Positions 45,700 to 55,627 of a DNA stretch of 64,000 nucleotides are shown here, in pieces. The notes below the pieces were generated by a model that was not told the DNA's origin, did not search any database, and saw nothing but the letters and a program-made list of their open reading frames with translations. The stretch's first letter is position 1, and each line of letters opens with the position of its first letter. The stretch is from Methylococcaceae bacterium (lineage in GTDB: Bacteria > Pseudomonadota > Gammaproteobacteria > Methylococcales > Methylomonadaceae), in the NCBI GenBank assembly GCA_016715325.1, contig JADKAL010000009.1, forward strand, positions 1 to 64,000. Direction: 5' to 3'. Made by a program: the position numbers and the translations under genes.

Positions 45700-46373
45700 G
45701 TATGTTGAACGCTTTTACCGCTATTATTCGCCGCGACTTGGTTTTAGCGATGCGGCGTCGATCCGAGATGGCGAATCCCGTCTTGTTTTTTATCTTGGTC
45801 ATAACCTTATTTCCGCTTGGAATCGGCGCACAGCCGAAGTTGTTGCAGGCAATTGCACCCGGCATAATTTGGGTTTCGGCTTTGCTGGCGACCATGTTGT
45901 CATTAGATAGTTTATTCCGTTCCGATTTCGACGACGGTTCGCTGGAACAAATTTTATTAAGTCCGTATCCGGCTTCGGTTCTCGTTTTAGGGAAGATCAT
46001 CGCGCACTGGCTGACGACTGGCTTACCTTTGTTGATCGTAGCCCCCTTATTGGCGGTTTTTTTAGGGATGCCTAATGCGTCCTTAAGCATTCTTTTGTTA
46101 ACCTTGTTACTCGGAACTCCCGTTTTGAGTCTGATCGGTGCAGTCGGAGTGGCATTGACGGTAGGACTAAGGCGCGGGGGCATGATTTTATCCGTGTTAG
46201 TGTTGCCGTTGTATGTACCGGTTTTAATATTTGCCAGTAATGCCGTCGAAATGGCAAGCAGCGGTTTACCTGTCAATGCTCAGATAAGTATCTTGATTTC
46301 AATGTTATTGATGGCGCTGGTTTTGGCGCCTTGGCCCGCCGCCGCCGCATTAAAAATGAGTATAAATTCATAA
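45696..46373 (+). CDS. ccmB: Heme exporter membrane protein CcmB
   Basis: A 225-residue inner-membrane protein with six predicted helices. It has the family hallmarks FTAIIRRDLVLAMRR, PVLFFILVITLFPLGIG and LDSLFRSDFDDGSLEQILLSP. It is translationally coupled to ccmA by the ATGA overlap. It is normally followed directly by ccmC; here a ferritin-like gene intervenes. Confidence 0.96.
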   Translation: MSMLNAFTAIIRRDLVLAMRRRSEMANPVLFFILVITLFPLGIGAQPKLLQAIAPGIIWVSALLATMLSLDSLFRSDFDDGSLEQILLSPYPASVLVLGKIIAHWLTTGLPLLIVAPLLAVFLGMPNASLSILLLTLLLGTPVLSLIGAVGVALTVGLRRGGMILSVLVLPLYVPVLIFASNAVEMASSGLPVNAQISILISMLLMALVLAPWPAAAALKMSINS

Positions 46374-46422
46374 TATCCCGTAGAATAATGAGTTTATCTA
46401 ATTAAAAAGCGAGTGTAGCAAT

Positions 46423-47316
46423 ATGGGATCGGGCAAATTTCTTTCTGTGTTTACTCCTGCGACGGAACAGCAAAGAAAAGACAATTTTGAAGATTATTGG
46501 CAATTCACTCAGCAGCACGGCGGAGAGTTACTCGAGGCCGAAAAAGATTTAGCTAAAAAGCGCGCTCGTCTTAAGTACTTTGAAGACAATCCCGTAAAAC
46601 TGCGTAAACCGTTGGCGGATCCCAACGCGTTTTATCGCAATTATATTGAAATGAAAGACGATCCGAAGACATTGGATCGTATGACGCTGATGCTGACAGG
46701 AATCTACAAATTCGCCCGTCATGAATGGGTGGGCATCAGCGGTGCTTGGGATGTGGTGCCGAATATGGCGAATTCGCATACCGTCGAAGATAAAATCAGC
46801 CGTGTCCATTTGGCTGAAGAATTTTGCCATGCTCGTTTGTTCAACGAAATGCTGAGAACCTGCGGATTGGACAAAGTCGAATGGGTTCGCTTAAGCCCCT
46901 GGAAAGAATGGGTTTACGAACAGTTTCCGAAATTGCCCGGTTACATTATGGACGCCCCGGCTTTTGTAACCGAGTTGATGGGCGTTTCATTCTATTTGCA
47001 TCTGGATCGTTTGTTCGACGATGTTTTGGCGGACGAACCGGAAGTCAGGCAACGACTTCGTGAGCTATTGAATGAAATCACGATTGATGAAGTCGCTCAT
47101 GTCGGCCAACGGCGAAACTTTCTGGGACCGATAGCGACCAAGGTTTCGAAAATGATGGTCGTGCCTTTATTTACAATGTTTTATAGGGATATACCCGAAG
47201 TCGGACTGTTGTTCGATGTCGACCGGATGATTAAAGACGGCTTGGCATTCGATTTTACGGCAGTTCCTGAGGCTTTAGTCGATAAAAGCTGGATACCTTC
47301 TTATTGCAAAGCTTAA
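46423..47316 (+). CDS. Ferritin-like di-iron protein inserted in the ccm operon
   Basis: A 297-residue soluble protein with the ligand pattern of a ferritin-like four-helix bundle: H100-E101 (ARHEW), E133-xx-H136 (AEEFCHARLF), E184 (FVTELMG) and E223-xx-H226 (IDEVAHVGQ). This E-ExxH-E-ExxH order suits a di-iron carboxylate site for oxidation, oxygenation or iron handling. There is no signal peptide or membrane helix, so it should be cytoplasmic. It lies 49 bases after ccmB and 48 before ccmC on the same strand. Its own family is not one I can name. The role in cytochrome or heme biogenesis is inferred only from position. Confidence 0.8.
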   Translation: MGSGKFLSVFTPATEQQRKDNFEDYWQFTQQHGGELLEAEKDLAKKRARLKYFEDNPVKLRKPLADPNAFYRNYIEMKDDPKTLDRMTLMLTGIYKFARHEWVGISGAWDVVPNMANSHTVEDKISRVHLAEEFCHARLFNEMLRTCGLDKVEWVRLSPWKEWVYEQFPKLPGYIMDAPAFVTELMGVSFYLHLDRLFDDVLADEPEVRQRLRELLNEITIDEVAHVGQRRNFLGPIATKVSKMMVVPLFTMFYRDIPEVGLLFDVDRMIKDGLAFDFTAVPEALVDKSWIPSYCKA

Positions 47317-47364
47317 ATAGTATTTTGCGAGCGTTAGTGATACCTGAAGATTGAGTTAATTAAT

Positions 47365-48132
47365 ATGTTTTTAGTCCCCGATGCTGTCGTCCGGTTCTTT
47401 CACCGGATGGCATCGCCGCCCCATTTTTATGCCTTTACCGAAAAATTAATGCCGTGGCTGACCGGTCTATTTCTGTTGCTGATCGTGCCCGGACTCTACG
47501 GCGGATTGTATTTAGCCCCTGCCGACTATCAGCAAGGCGATAGCTACCGGATCATCTATATTCATGTGCCAGCCGCGTGGATGTCGCTGTTCATCTATGT
47601 CGTAATGGCAGTTACCGGCGGCATCGGCTTGATATGGCGTATTAAGTTGGCTGAGGTTGTTATGATCAGTAGTGCATCGGTCGGCGCCAGTTTTACTTTT
47701 ATTGCCTTGGTGACCGGTTCGTTATGGGGCAAACCGATGTGGGGTACTTGGTGGGTGTGGGATGCACGCTTAACGTCTGAGCTTATATTATTGTTCCTGT
47801 ATCTTGGCGTAATCGGACTTTACGGTGCGATAGACGACAAACGCACCGCATCGAAAGCGGTCGCTATTTTGGCATTGGTAGGTGTGGTGAATATTCCGAT
47901 TATTCATTATTCGGTCGAATGGTGGAATACCTTACATCAAGGGCCTACGGTCACAAAAATGGACAAACCCTCAATTCATGTTTCGATGCTGGTGCCGTTG
48001 TTATTGATGGCACTGGCATTCAAGGTTTATTACATTATCGCTATGATTTTGCGCGCAAGAGTTGAGTTAGTCCAACGGGAGCGTAATTCGCAGTGGGTTA
48101 AATCGCTTATAGCCGAAGAGGTTGTCGAATGA
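47365..48132 (+). CDS. ccmC: Heme-handling protein CcmC
   Basis: A 255-residue inner-membrane protein that loads heme onto CcmE. It shows six helices, the conserved periplasmic His-containing segments (IIYIHVPAAWMSLF, IPIIHYSVEWWNTLHQG) and the tryptophan-rich WWD domain (WGKPMWGTWWVWDARLTSELILLFLYLG). The stop overlaps the ccmD ATG. Confidence 0.97.
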   Translation: MFLVPDAVVRFFHRMASPPHFYAFTEKLMPWLTGLFLLLIVPGLYGGLYLAPADYQQGDSYRIIYIHVPAAWMSLFIYVVMAVTGGIGLIWRIKLAEVVMISSASVGASFTFIALVTGSLWGKPMWGTWWVWDARLTSELILLFLYLGVIGLYGAIDDKRTASKAVAILALVGVVNIPIIHYSVEWWNTLHQGPTVTKMDKPSIHVSMLVPLLLMALAFKVYYIIAMILRARVELVQRERNSQWVKSLIAEEVVE

Positions 48133-48293
48133 GTTTTCAAGAGTTTTTGGAGATGGGCGGTTACGGATTTTATGTTTGGACATCTTATGGAATCGCTACT
48201 ATTATATTGATTGCCAATATCGTTTTCCCTCTCTTTCAGCGAAAAATTTTTTTTCGTCAACAAGCGCTTAAGCAAAAACGTCAAAACTCATGA
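48129..48293 (+). CDS. ccmD: Heme exporter protein CcmD
   Basis: A 54-residue reading frame (MSFQEFLEMGGYGFYVWTSY...) with one transmembrane helix (IATIILIANIVFPLF) and a basic tail, matching the size and the GGYGFYVWxSY start of CcmD. It bridges ccmC and ccmE by 4-base overlaps on both sides. CcmD stabilises the CcmABC complex and aids holo-CcmE release. Confidence 0.92.
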   Translation: MSFQEFLEMGGYGFYVWTSYGIATIILIANIVFPLFQRKIFFRQQALKQKRQNS

Positions 48294-48739
48294 AACCCGC
48301 AAGAAAGCAGCGATTGATACTTATTACCCTGATGGTAATCGGCGCCGGTATAGCAACCGCGTTCGCTCTAAAATCGTTTAACGATAATCTCATGTATTTT
48401 TTTCCTCCGACCGATGTTGTGGATGGCAAAGCACCGAAAGATGCCTTGTTTCGGCTTGGCGGCATGGTCATCAAAGGTTCGGTTGAAAGACCTGGCGATG
48501 GCATGATGGTGCGTTTCAAATTAACAGACTTCAAGAAAGAAGTTACGGTTGAATACACAGGCATTTTGCCGGACTTATTCCGTGAAGGTCAGGGCATTGT
48601 TGCGCATGGCAGATTAAGCCCGCAAGGCGTTTTTATTGCTGAAGAAGTGCTTGCGAAACATGACGAAAACTACATGCCGCCGGAAGTAGCGGGAAGTCTA
48701 AAGAAACCCGAAGCCCCTTCCGCAGGAAAAGCACAATGA
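48290..48739 (+). CDS. ccmE: Cytochrome c maturation heme chaperone CcmE
   Basis: A 149-residue, membrane-anchored OB-fold protein that carries heme covalently through a conserved histidine. The N-terminal anchor spans residues ~8-28. The heme-binding site is [29 protein letters not shown]...[21 protein letters not shown] is typical. The stop overlaps the ccmF start. Confidence 0.97.
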   Translation: MKPARKQRLILITLMVIGAGIATAFALKSFNDNLMYFFPPTDVVDGKAPKDALFRLGGMVIKGSVERPGDGMMVRFKLTDFKKEVTVEYTGILPDLFREGQGIVAHGRLSPQGVFIAEEVLAKHDENYMPPEVAGSLKKPEAPSAGKAQ

Positions 48740-50680
48740 TTCCTGAGATAGGCCATTTTTCACTGATTCTTGCGTTGTGTATGTCTATTATTCTGGCTAT
48801 CGTGCCGATAGCGGGCGCAACGCGGTTGATAACGGGCTGGATGGCTGTCGCTAGACCGAGTGCTTACGGGCTATTGTTTTTCATGGCCTTATCTTACGGG
48901 TGCTTAACCAGCAGTTTTTTAACACACGATTTTTCCGTTCAGTACGTCGCGATGAATTCCAATACCGCATTACCGGTCTTGTATTTGGTTTCAGGTGTTT
49001 GGGGCGCTCATGAAGGTTCCTTGTTGCTTTGGGCACTAGTGCTGTCCTGCTGGACGGCGTTCGTAGCAAGATTTAGCAGGACCATTCCCGATTCGACCAT
49101 CGCAAGGGTTTTGGGCGTTATGGGGATGGTTGCCGTCGGCTTTATCCTGTTTCTATTGTTAACCTCAAATCCGTTCGAGCGTTTATTTCCTATACCGGCC
49201 GAAGGGCGCGATCTAAATCCTTTGTTACAGGATCCCGGTTTGGCGATACATCCGCCGATGCTATACATGGGGTACGTCGGTTTTTCGGTGGCGTTTGCGT
49301 TTGCAATTGCGGCGTTAATGCAGGGCCGTTTGGATGCGTCCTGGGCGCGTTGGTCCAGACCTTGGACGACGATTGCCTGGACTTTCTTAACGATGGGCAT
49401 TGCCTTGGGAAGCTGGTGGGCGTATTACGAGCTTGGCTGGGGCGGCTGGTGGTTTTGGGACCCGGTTGAAAACGCCTCTTTCATGCCTTGGCTCGTCGGC
49501 ACCGCGTTGATTCATTCCTTAGCGGCTACTGAAAAACGCGGCGTATTTAAGACTTGGACGGTTTTATTAGCCATCTTTGCATTTTCATTAAGTTTGCTCG
49601 GCACTTTTTTGGTACGTTCCGGTGTTTTGACGTCCGTACATGCTTTCGCCAGCGATCCCGCTAGAGGTTTATTCATCCTAGTGTTTCTGGCGATTGTCGT
49701 CGGAGGTTCCTTGTTGCTTTACGCTATCCGAGCGCCGTCGGTCAAATCCAGTGCGACCTTTGAGACCGTATCAAGGGAGTCGGTTATCTTGATTAACAAT
49801 GTATTATTGGTGGTAACCGCCGCCAGCATTTTACTGGGAACGCTTTATCCCTTGGTTATCGACGCTTTGGGATTGGGTAAAATTTCTGTCGGACCGCCGT
49901 ATTTCAATGCCGTGTTTATTCCCTTGATGGCGCCTATTACGATTGCCGTCGGGGTCGGGATGTTATTGCGCTGGAAGCGCGATAGCCTGGGCGATCTTGC
50001 CGTTCGTGTGCGCTGGTTTATTATTACCTGTGCTTCGCTTGGTTCGGCATTACCGCTTTTGATGCCGTTTTATTCCTGGGCCGCTGCATTGGGATTAACC
50101 TTGGCGCTGTGGACCGGTCGCTATGTCGGTGCTGTCCTTTCTCGACCGGGCAAGCGGGAACGGCTGGTCGTGGGAAAAACTAAAAAAAATACCCGCCGGT
50201 TTTTATGGCATGACGATTGCGCATATCGGCATTGCGGTGTTCGTCGTCGGGATTACTTTGACGTCTGTTTACAGCGTGGAGAAAGATATTCGGTTGGCGC
50301 CGGGCGAAACGGTCGATATGTCCGGTTACCTCTTCAAATTTCATGAAGTTAAACAAACTCAAGGCCCAAACTACGTTGCTCAGCAAGGATTGATAACCGT
50401 TAGCTATAAAGGGAATGAGGTCGCCAAATTAGAGCCGCAAAAACGGGTCTATCAAGTGCAAAAAATGCCAATGACCGAAGCTGCTATCGATGCCGGATTG
50501 TTTAGAGACTTATTCGTGGCTATCGGCGAACCGCTTGGCAATGAAGGGGCTTGGAGTTTAAGAATTTACTATAAATCTTTTATCCGTTGGATTTGGCTGG
50601 GAGCTGTTTTTATGGCGATCGGCGGATTTTGTGCGACTTGCGATAGGCGTTATCGGCTTAAATTAAAAGAATCGGCCTAG
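48736..50680 (+). pseudogene. ccmF: Cytochrome c heme lyase subunit CcmF, frameshifted
   Basis: Reading starts at 48736 and is clear CcmF through residue ~465 (WWD motif [20 protein letters not shown]). After ~50140 that frame turns to unrelated sequence and ends at 50346. The next frame, open from before 50123 to 50680, continues the protein without loss: [76 protein letters not shown]. Joined, the two parts give ~648 residues, the normal length. One extra base (or two missing) near 50125-50150 explains it. With ccmG-I intact, sequencing error is as likely as true loss. Confidence 0.9.
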
Positions 50681-50684
50681 TCAC

Positions 50685-51215
50685 ATGTTTAAATACATCA
50701 TCCCTCTGGTATTGTTTATTGTACTGGCTGTATTTTTAGCCTTAGGTTTAAAGCTAAAACCCAATGAAATACCTTCACCTTTGTTGAATAAACCGGCGCC
50801 GGTATTTTCCGCCCCGAAACTTAACGATTCAAATGTCAAATTATCGCCGACAGATTTGAAAGGCAAGGTCTGGATGCTCAATGTCTGGGCGTCTTGGTGC
50901 GTTTCCTGCCGTGAGGAACATCCCGTGTTAAATCAATTTGCTCAACAAAAAGTGGTGACCCTGATCGGTTTGAATTATAAGGACGATCCGGTCGCCGCTA
51001 AGAATTGGTTGTCTACGCTGGGGAATCCTTATAACGATAGCGTGATGGATGCGGACGGTCGTATCGGTATCGATTGGGGCGTTTACGGTGTGCCGGAAAC
51101 GTTCGTGATAGATAAGCAAGGTATCGTTCGTTATAAACACACCGGTCCGGTCACCGAAGACGATGTTAATACTAAATTTCTGCGTTTGATTGATAAACTG
51201 CAGGCTGAATCCTGA
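50685..51215 (+). CDS. ccmG: Thiol:disulfide interchange protein CcmG (DsbE)
   Basis: A membrane-anchored periplasmic thioredoxin (176 aa) that reduces apocytochrome c cysteines. An N-terminal anchor (residues 3-20) is followed by WASWCVSCREEHPVL with the CxxC site and the cis-Pro segment YGVPETFVIDKQGIV. It follows the ccmF stop by 4 bases and overlaps ccmH by one base. Confidence 0.95.
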   Translation: MFKYIIPLVLFIVLAVFLALGLKLKPNEIPSPLLNKPAPVFSAPKLNDSNVKLSPTDLKGKVWMLNVWASWCVSCREEHPVLNQFAQQKVVTLIGLNYKDDPVAAKNWLSTLGNPYNDSVMDADGRIGIDWGVYGVPETFVIDKQGIVRYKHTGPVTEDDVNTKFLRLIDKLQAES

Positions 51216-51679
51216 TGTTTAACCGGTTAATCGTTTTTTTATTTTTCCTTGTCTCAGCGCAAGTCTATGCCGTCGATACGCACCAACTGCCGAATCCCGA
51301 ACAGCAAAAAACGTACGAAAGCATTATTTCTGAATTGCGTTGTTTGGTTTGTCAAAACCAGACGATAGCGGATTCCAATGCCGAACTGGCGGCCGATTTA
51401 CGGCGTCAAGTTTACGATATGTTGATGCAAGGCAAATCCAAGGATGAAATACATCAATTTATGACCGAACGCTACGGCGATTTTGTGTTGTACAACCCGC
51501 CGTTCAAAGCAAAAACCGGTTTCTTGTGGTTGGGGCCCGTGCTGTTTTTGGTAATCGGACTTATCATGATTATTTGGTTTATACGGCGAAAAAAACAAGC
51601 AACGGTAGCGGTAGTCGATAAAGACAAACAGGAAAAAGTACGCCGTCTGTTAGCGAGCGATAACGAGGATCGATCTTGA
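51215..51679 (+). CDS. ccmH: Cytochrome c maturation protein CcmH
   Basis: A 154-residue periplasmic thiol reductase with signal peptide (residues 1-~20), the LRCLVCQNQ motif near residue 46, and one C-terminal membrane helix. This is the short form; the TPR part is encoded separately as CcmI. It is coupled to ccmI by a 4-base overlap. Confidence 0.95.
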   Translation: MFNRLIVFLFFLVSAQVYAVDTHQLPNPEQQKTYESIISELRCLVCQNQTIADSNAELAADLRRQVYDMLMQGKSKDEIHQFMTERYGDFVLYNPPFKAKTGFLWLGPVLFLVIGLIMIIWFIRRKKQATVAVVDKDKQEKVRRLLASDNEDRS

Positions 51680-52935
51680 CATTTTTATTTTGGATCATTG
51701 CGGGAGCATTGATTTTTATTGCTTTGCTGATACTTATTCCACCGTTATGGCGAACGCCCGCACATGCCGTTATAGAGGATGACCTCGATCAGCGAAATAT
51801 CCATATCGCCCGCGACCGTTTAGCCGAACTGAAAGCCAATAAAGCATCGGGCGGAATCAGTCACATTCAATACGACGAACAAGTAGCCGAATTAGAACTT
51901 GCTTTAACCGAAGATCTGGAACTCGCCAAACCGGTCATGAGCCAAGGCGTTCAAAGCCTAGGCCGGTGGTTGATTTATCTGTTGATGGCTGCGGTACCGC
52001 TCTTATCCGGCGGATTATATGCGCTTTTGGGTAATTTTCAGGCAATCGAACTAGTAAACGATCCGGCTCAAAGGGCTGGATCGGATCAAGCGGATGCCGG
52101 AATGCCGAGTCCGGAAGAGATCAATCAAATGGTGGCCAAACTAGCCGATAAATTAAAAAGGGAACCGAACAATCTTGAAGGCTGGATGATGCTGGGACGT
52201 TCATATAAAGTCATGGAGCGTTATCAAGAAGCAGTCAATGCTTATGGACAGGCGTATAAACTTGCGGGAGAAAAGGCCGACGTCATGTTGCCTTATGCAG
52301 AAGTTCTTGCGTTAGCCAATAAGGGTAACTGGACGGGATCGCCGAAAGAGTTGGTGATGAAAGTCTTGGCAAAGGAGCCGGAACATCCGACGGCATTATG
52401 GTTTGCAGCGATGTTGAATGCTCAGCAGGGTGATAAAAAAACGGCGGTTACTTTCTTAAGAAAGCTGGAAACCGTATTACCGCCCGATTCGCCCGATAAA
52501 AAGCAGATCCATGAGATCATCGTAAATACCGAAGGACAAACGGATGCTCCTGCCGTTGAAAAAAGCACAACATCGGAGTCGAAAGCAACCGCTTCGGTAT
52601 CGGTGCAGGTGAGTTTGACCGACGAATTGCGGGCCGAAGTTAATGCGGACGATACGGTTTTTATCTATGCCCAAGCGCTTTCAGGTCCGAAGATGCCATT
52701 AGCTATTCTTCGAAAGAAAGTGAGCGAATTGCCGCTCTCTGTCAGTTTATCCGATGCCGATGCGATGACGCCCGCGATGAAATTATCTAACTTTAAACAA
52801 ATCAGATTATTAGCACGTATTTCCAAATCCGGGAACGCCATGCCGCAAGCAGGCGATTTGATCGGCACGGATGAACAGGTAAATCTAATTGACGAAAAAC
52901 CCCATAAGATTGTCATCAATGAACGGGTTAAATAA
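51676..52935 (+). CDS. ccmI: Cytochrome c maturation protein CcmI
   Basis: Starts with TTG at 51676, inside the ccmH stop. The 419-residue product has two membrane helices (residues ~3-20 and ~97-115) around a charged cytoplasmic loop (LDQRNIHIARDRLAELKAN), then TPR repeats (GWMMLGRSYKVMERYQEAVNAYGQAYKLA) and a C-terminal beta domain. CcmI presents apocytochrome to the heme lyase. Confidence 0.93.
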   Translation: MTFLFWIIAGALIFIALLILIPPLWRTPAHAVIEDDLDQRNIHIARDRLAELKANKASGGISHIQYDEQVAELELALTEDLELAKPVMSQGVQSLGRWLIYLLMAAVPLLSGGLYALLGNFQAIELVNDPAQRAGSDQADAGMPSPEEINQMVAKLADKLKREPNNLEGWMMLGRSYKVMERYQEAVNAYGQAYKLAGEKADVMLPYAEVLALANKGNWTGSPKELVMKVLAKEPEHPTALWFAAMLNAQQGDKKTAVTFLRKLETVLPPDSPDKKQIHEIIVNTEGQTDAPAVEKSTTSESKATASVSVQVSLTDELRAEVNADDTVFIYAQALSGPKMPLAILRKKVSELPLSVSLSDADAMTPAMKLSNFKQIRLLARISKSGNAMPQAGDLIGTDEQVNLIDEKPHKIVINERVK

Positions 52936-52956
52936 AACCGGCATGTATTTTATTTT

Positions 52957-53160
52957 ATGAGCGATCATCGGCTGATAGAATTGGAAATAAAAGCAGCTTA
53001 TCAGGAAGATTTGCTGCAAGAATTAAATCGAATCGTAGCCGATCAGCAAAGTCAAATTTTGAAGCTGGAGAAAACCTGCCAACTTCTTCATGAACGCATC
53101 AGTAGTTTACGGTTAGAAAAAGTTGATGCCGCTATTGATCCGCCGCCGCCACACTACTAA
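52957..53160 (+). CDS. slyX: SlyX family protein
   Basis: A 67-residue coiled coil (IELEIKAAYQEDLLQELNRIVADQQSQILKLE) with the proline-rich end PPPPHY that marks SlyX. Function is unknown. It follows ccmI by 21 bases and probably ends the operon. Confidence 0.9.
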   Translation: MSDHRLIELEIKAAYQEDLLQELNRIVADQQSQILKLEKTCQLLHERISSLRLEKVDAAIDPPPPHY

Positions 53161-53270
53161 TATACAAGGCATCTATATATAATTTCGCATTGACAGAAAT
53201 ATAATTCCTGAGAAACGGGGGCAGGAAGAAACCCTGTAATTTTGATTACCGACGTGTTGTTTCTACAGGT

Positions 53271-55496
53271 ATGAATGCCGTATTAAAAATTATAAAGACC
53301 TGTTTCTCGGTATTCGCAATCGGTGTAATCGGTGCAATAGCTAGCCAAACGGATGCCGGTCATTATTTTGAAGAAGAAGTCGGACTCGATTGGCTTTTTA
53401 AACTCAGAGGCGAATTATCGCCGCCAAACGACGTCGTTATCGTATCCATCGATCAAGCATCGGCAGAAATTCTGCATTTTCCCGACGAACCCGAAAACTG
53501 GCCGCGTTCCTATTACGCGGAGCTTATCCGGAAAATAAATCAACAAAAGCCTGCCGTCATTGCATTTAATCTGCATTTTGCCGAAAGTCGAGATCCAAAA
53601 GCCGATCATTTGCTTGCTAGCGCCATGAACGCTAAAAAGAATGTCATTCTTAGCAATTATCTTAAACAAGATACATCGCCTGATTATTCTCCCATCGGTC
53701 AAATTCGATACGAACCGGTTATCGAACCCATTCCGCTTTTTAGTCATTCGGCTTTTTGCTCTGCGCCGTTTCCGCTACCCAAAACATCATCTACCGTTAA
53801 AGAATTCTGGACGCATAGCGCAGGCGGAATGCCCACGTTTCCGGTGAGTATTTTTCAATATTACGTAACAAAATCAGTCTACCCGGAATTAGTAAAGTTA
53901 ATAACCCTTATCGATCCGGCGCTGTCCGGCAAATTACCCTTAACATTCGACCAAGTCAGCCGGCAAAATAACGGGCTGGAAATTTTACAAGATATTCATG
54001 GTGCGTTTTCAAAAGACGAAGCAACGCTCTTGCTTACGGAGCAGTTGCTATCGGATAACGAGTTTTCTTCAAAAGCAAAGCGGTTATTAAGCTCCTTGAC
54101 GGCCTTATCCAGAGGAGAGCAAAAACGTTATCTGAATTATTATGGCGATGTCGGCACAATTGTCACGATTCCGTTTTATAAAGTATTGGCAACGGGAAAC
54201 GAGAATTCGGCCCTGTTCAAAGATAAGATCGTTCTTGTCGGTTATTCGGACGACATTGAACCTGAAAAATACCAAGGTTTCTATACAACTTTTTCAAAAG
54301 CAAGCGGTAAAGTCATCAGTCCTATTGAAATCGCAGCAACTGCGGTTACCAATGCGATAGACCAATCTTGGTTAAAACCCCTGGATTCGGAATACGTTAG
54401 TTTATTAGTACTCGTTTGGGGAGCGATGCTAAGCGGATTGTTCCGAATGCTTTCCTTTAAAAATGCCCTCATAGCGACATTGTTATTGACAGTCGCCTAT
54501 TTCGAGATCGGCAATCTTGAATTTAGTTTGCAAAATCTCTGGATCCCTTTGGCTATCCCCTCTTTTCAAGCCGTTGCGGTCGTTCTTTGGCAATCCGCCG
54601 TCTATTTGTTAAGACTCAGGACTGTATCCGGGACGCATTTGCCAAAAAAAGTTATCGACGAAATAACACGTAAAGGCTGGATAGATCGAGAGGGTATATC
54701 GATGACCGGTGTTTGTATGGCTACCGATATCGATAAATATACAGCCTTATCGGAAGAAATAGGCGCGCGACAGATTGCAAAGCTCATTAATGATTACAAT
54801 GCAGTGATTTATCCGAAAATATCCGCCAGGAAGGGCATAGTCTTAAACAATATCGGCGATGCAATCCTAGTGGGATGGGTTTCGGAAAAAATAGATAGTA
54901 AATTGAGACGTAATGCTTGCTATGCCGCTTTGGAAATCAAATCCGCAATCGATAGTTTTAACAGCGCCAGCAGTTATCCGCTGATGACGCGAATCGGTTT
55001 GCATTACGGCGAAATGGATATGGGGTTTGTCGGTGCCAACGGACGTTACGAATACCGGGCGGTCGGCGATACCGTTAATACATCGACACGTATAGAAGGC
55101 CTGAATAAACTCCTCGGCACTCGAATATTGGTTTCAGAATCCGTGGTGCAAGACTTGACGGAGTTTTTCTTCCGGGAGCTGGGTTTTTTTCAGTTGAGAG
55201 GAAGAGCTCAGCCGGTGGTGATTAACGAACTCATCGGCATAAAAGACGGAGTTCGACGAGAACAGCCGCAGCTTTTGGAATTAACTGTTGCTTTTGCCAA
55301 CGCATTCGAACACTATAAAAACTACCGTTGGGAGCTTGCCTTAGACGAATTTCATAAGATCCTTCAGGATTTTTCTGAAGACGGGCCGACTCGTTTTTAC
55401 ATCAACTATTTAGAAAATAAGTTATCCTTGTCATCGGAGCAATGCAAAAGCAAAAAACATTCCTTAATTGTGGATGTCGGTAAAATTACCGCTTAG
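53271..55496 (+). CDS. CHASE2-domain class III adenylate/guanylate cyclase
   Basis: A 741-residue membrane signalling protein. An N-terminal helix leads to an extracytoplasmic CHASE2 sensor (residues ~30-360, with PPNDVVIVSIDQASAEIL, WPRSYYAELI and DKIVLVGYSDD). Three helices follow at ~375-450, then a class III cyclase domain: ATDIDKYTALSEEIG with the first metal Asp, NIGDAILVGW with the second, and VGDTVNTSTRIEGLNKLLG with the transition-state Asn/Arg. It probably makes cAMP in response to an envelope signal. It is followed by a FecR-TPR-barrel protein, a pairing seen repeatedly with CHASE2 cyclases. Confidence 0.92.
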   Translation: MNAVLKIIKTCFSVFAIGVIGAIASQTDAGHYFEEEVGLDWLFKLRGELSPPNDVVIVSIDQASAEILHFPDEPENWPRSYYAELIRKINQQKPAVIAFNLHFAESRDPKADHLLASAMNAKKNVILSNYLKQDTSPDYSPIGQIRYEPVIEPIPLFSHSAFCSAPFPLPKTSSTVKEFWTHSAGGMPTFPVSIFQYYVTKSVYPELVKLITLIDPALSGKLPLTFDQVSRQNNGLEILQDIHGAFSKDEATLLLTEQLLSDNEFSSKAKRLLSSLTALSRGEQKRYLNYYGDVGTIVTIPFYKVLATGNENSALFKDKIVLVGYSDDIEPEKYQGFYTTFSKASGKVISPIEIAATAVTNAIDQSWLKPLDSEYVSLLVLVWGAMLSGLFRMLSFKNALIATLLLTVAYFEIGNLEFSLQNLWIPLAIPSFQAVAVVLWQSAVYLLRLRTVSGTHLPKKVIDEITRKGWIDREGISMTGVCMATDIDKYTALSEEIGARQIAKLINDYNAVIYPKISARKGIVLNNIGDAILVGWVSEKIDSKLRRNACYAALEIKSAIDSFNSASSYPLMTRIGLHYGEMDMGFVGANGRYEYRAVGDTVNTSTRIEGLNKLLGTRILVSESVVQDLTEFFFRELGFFQLRGRAQPVVINELIGIKDGVRREQPQLLELTVAFANAFEHYKNYRWELALDEFHKILQDFSEDGPTRFYINYLENKLSLSSEQCKSKKHSLIVDVGKITA

Positions 55497-55627
55497 TTGC
55501 ATTGAGTTATTCAAAGTGGTTCAATTCCGAACAATAATAAGTAGGTTAATCACTGCCGGTGTTAGGAAAGAGCGCAAGCGGTGAACACCTTGTTTTGATT
55601 AAGACGAGAGAGCAACAGCGTAATTCT

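Noticed and set aside
50100..50160. Programmed frameshift in ccmF
   Set aside because: No slippery heptamer with a following pseudoknot was recognised; error or mutation is the simpler reading.
50123..50680. Separate 185-aa gene after ccmF
   Set aside because: The sequence is plainly the CcmF C-terminus in another frame, not an independent protein.
55559..55627. Longer start for the FecR fusion protein
   Set aside because: It would bury the signal peptide; ATG 55628 gives a normal one.
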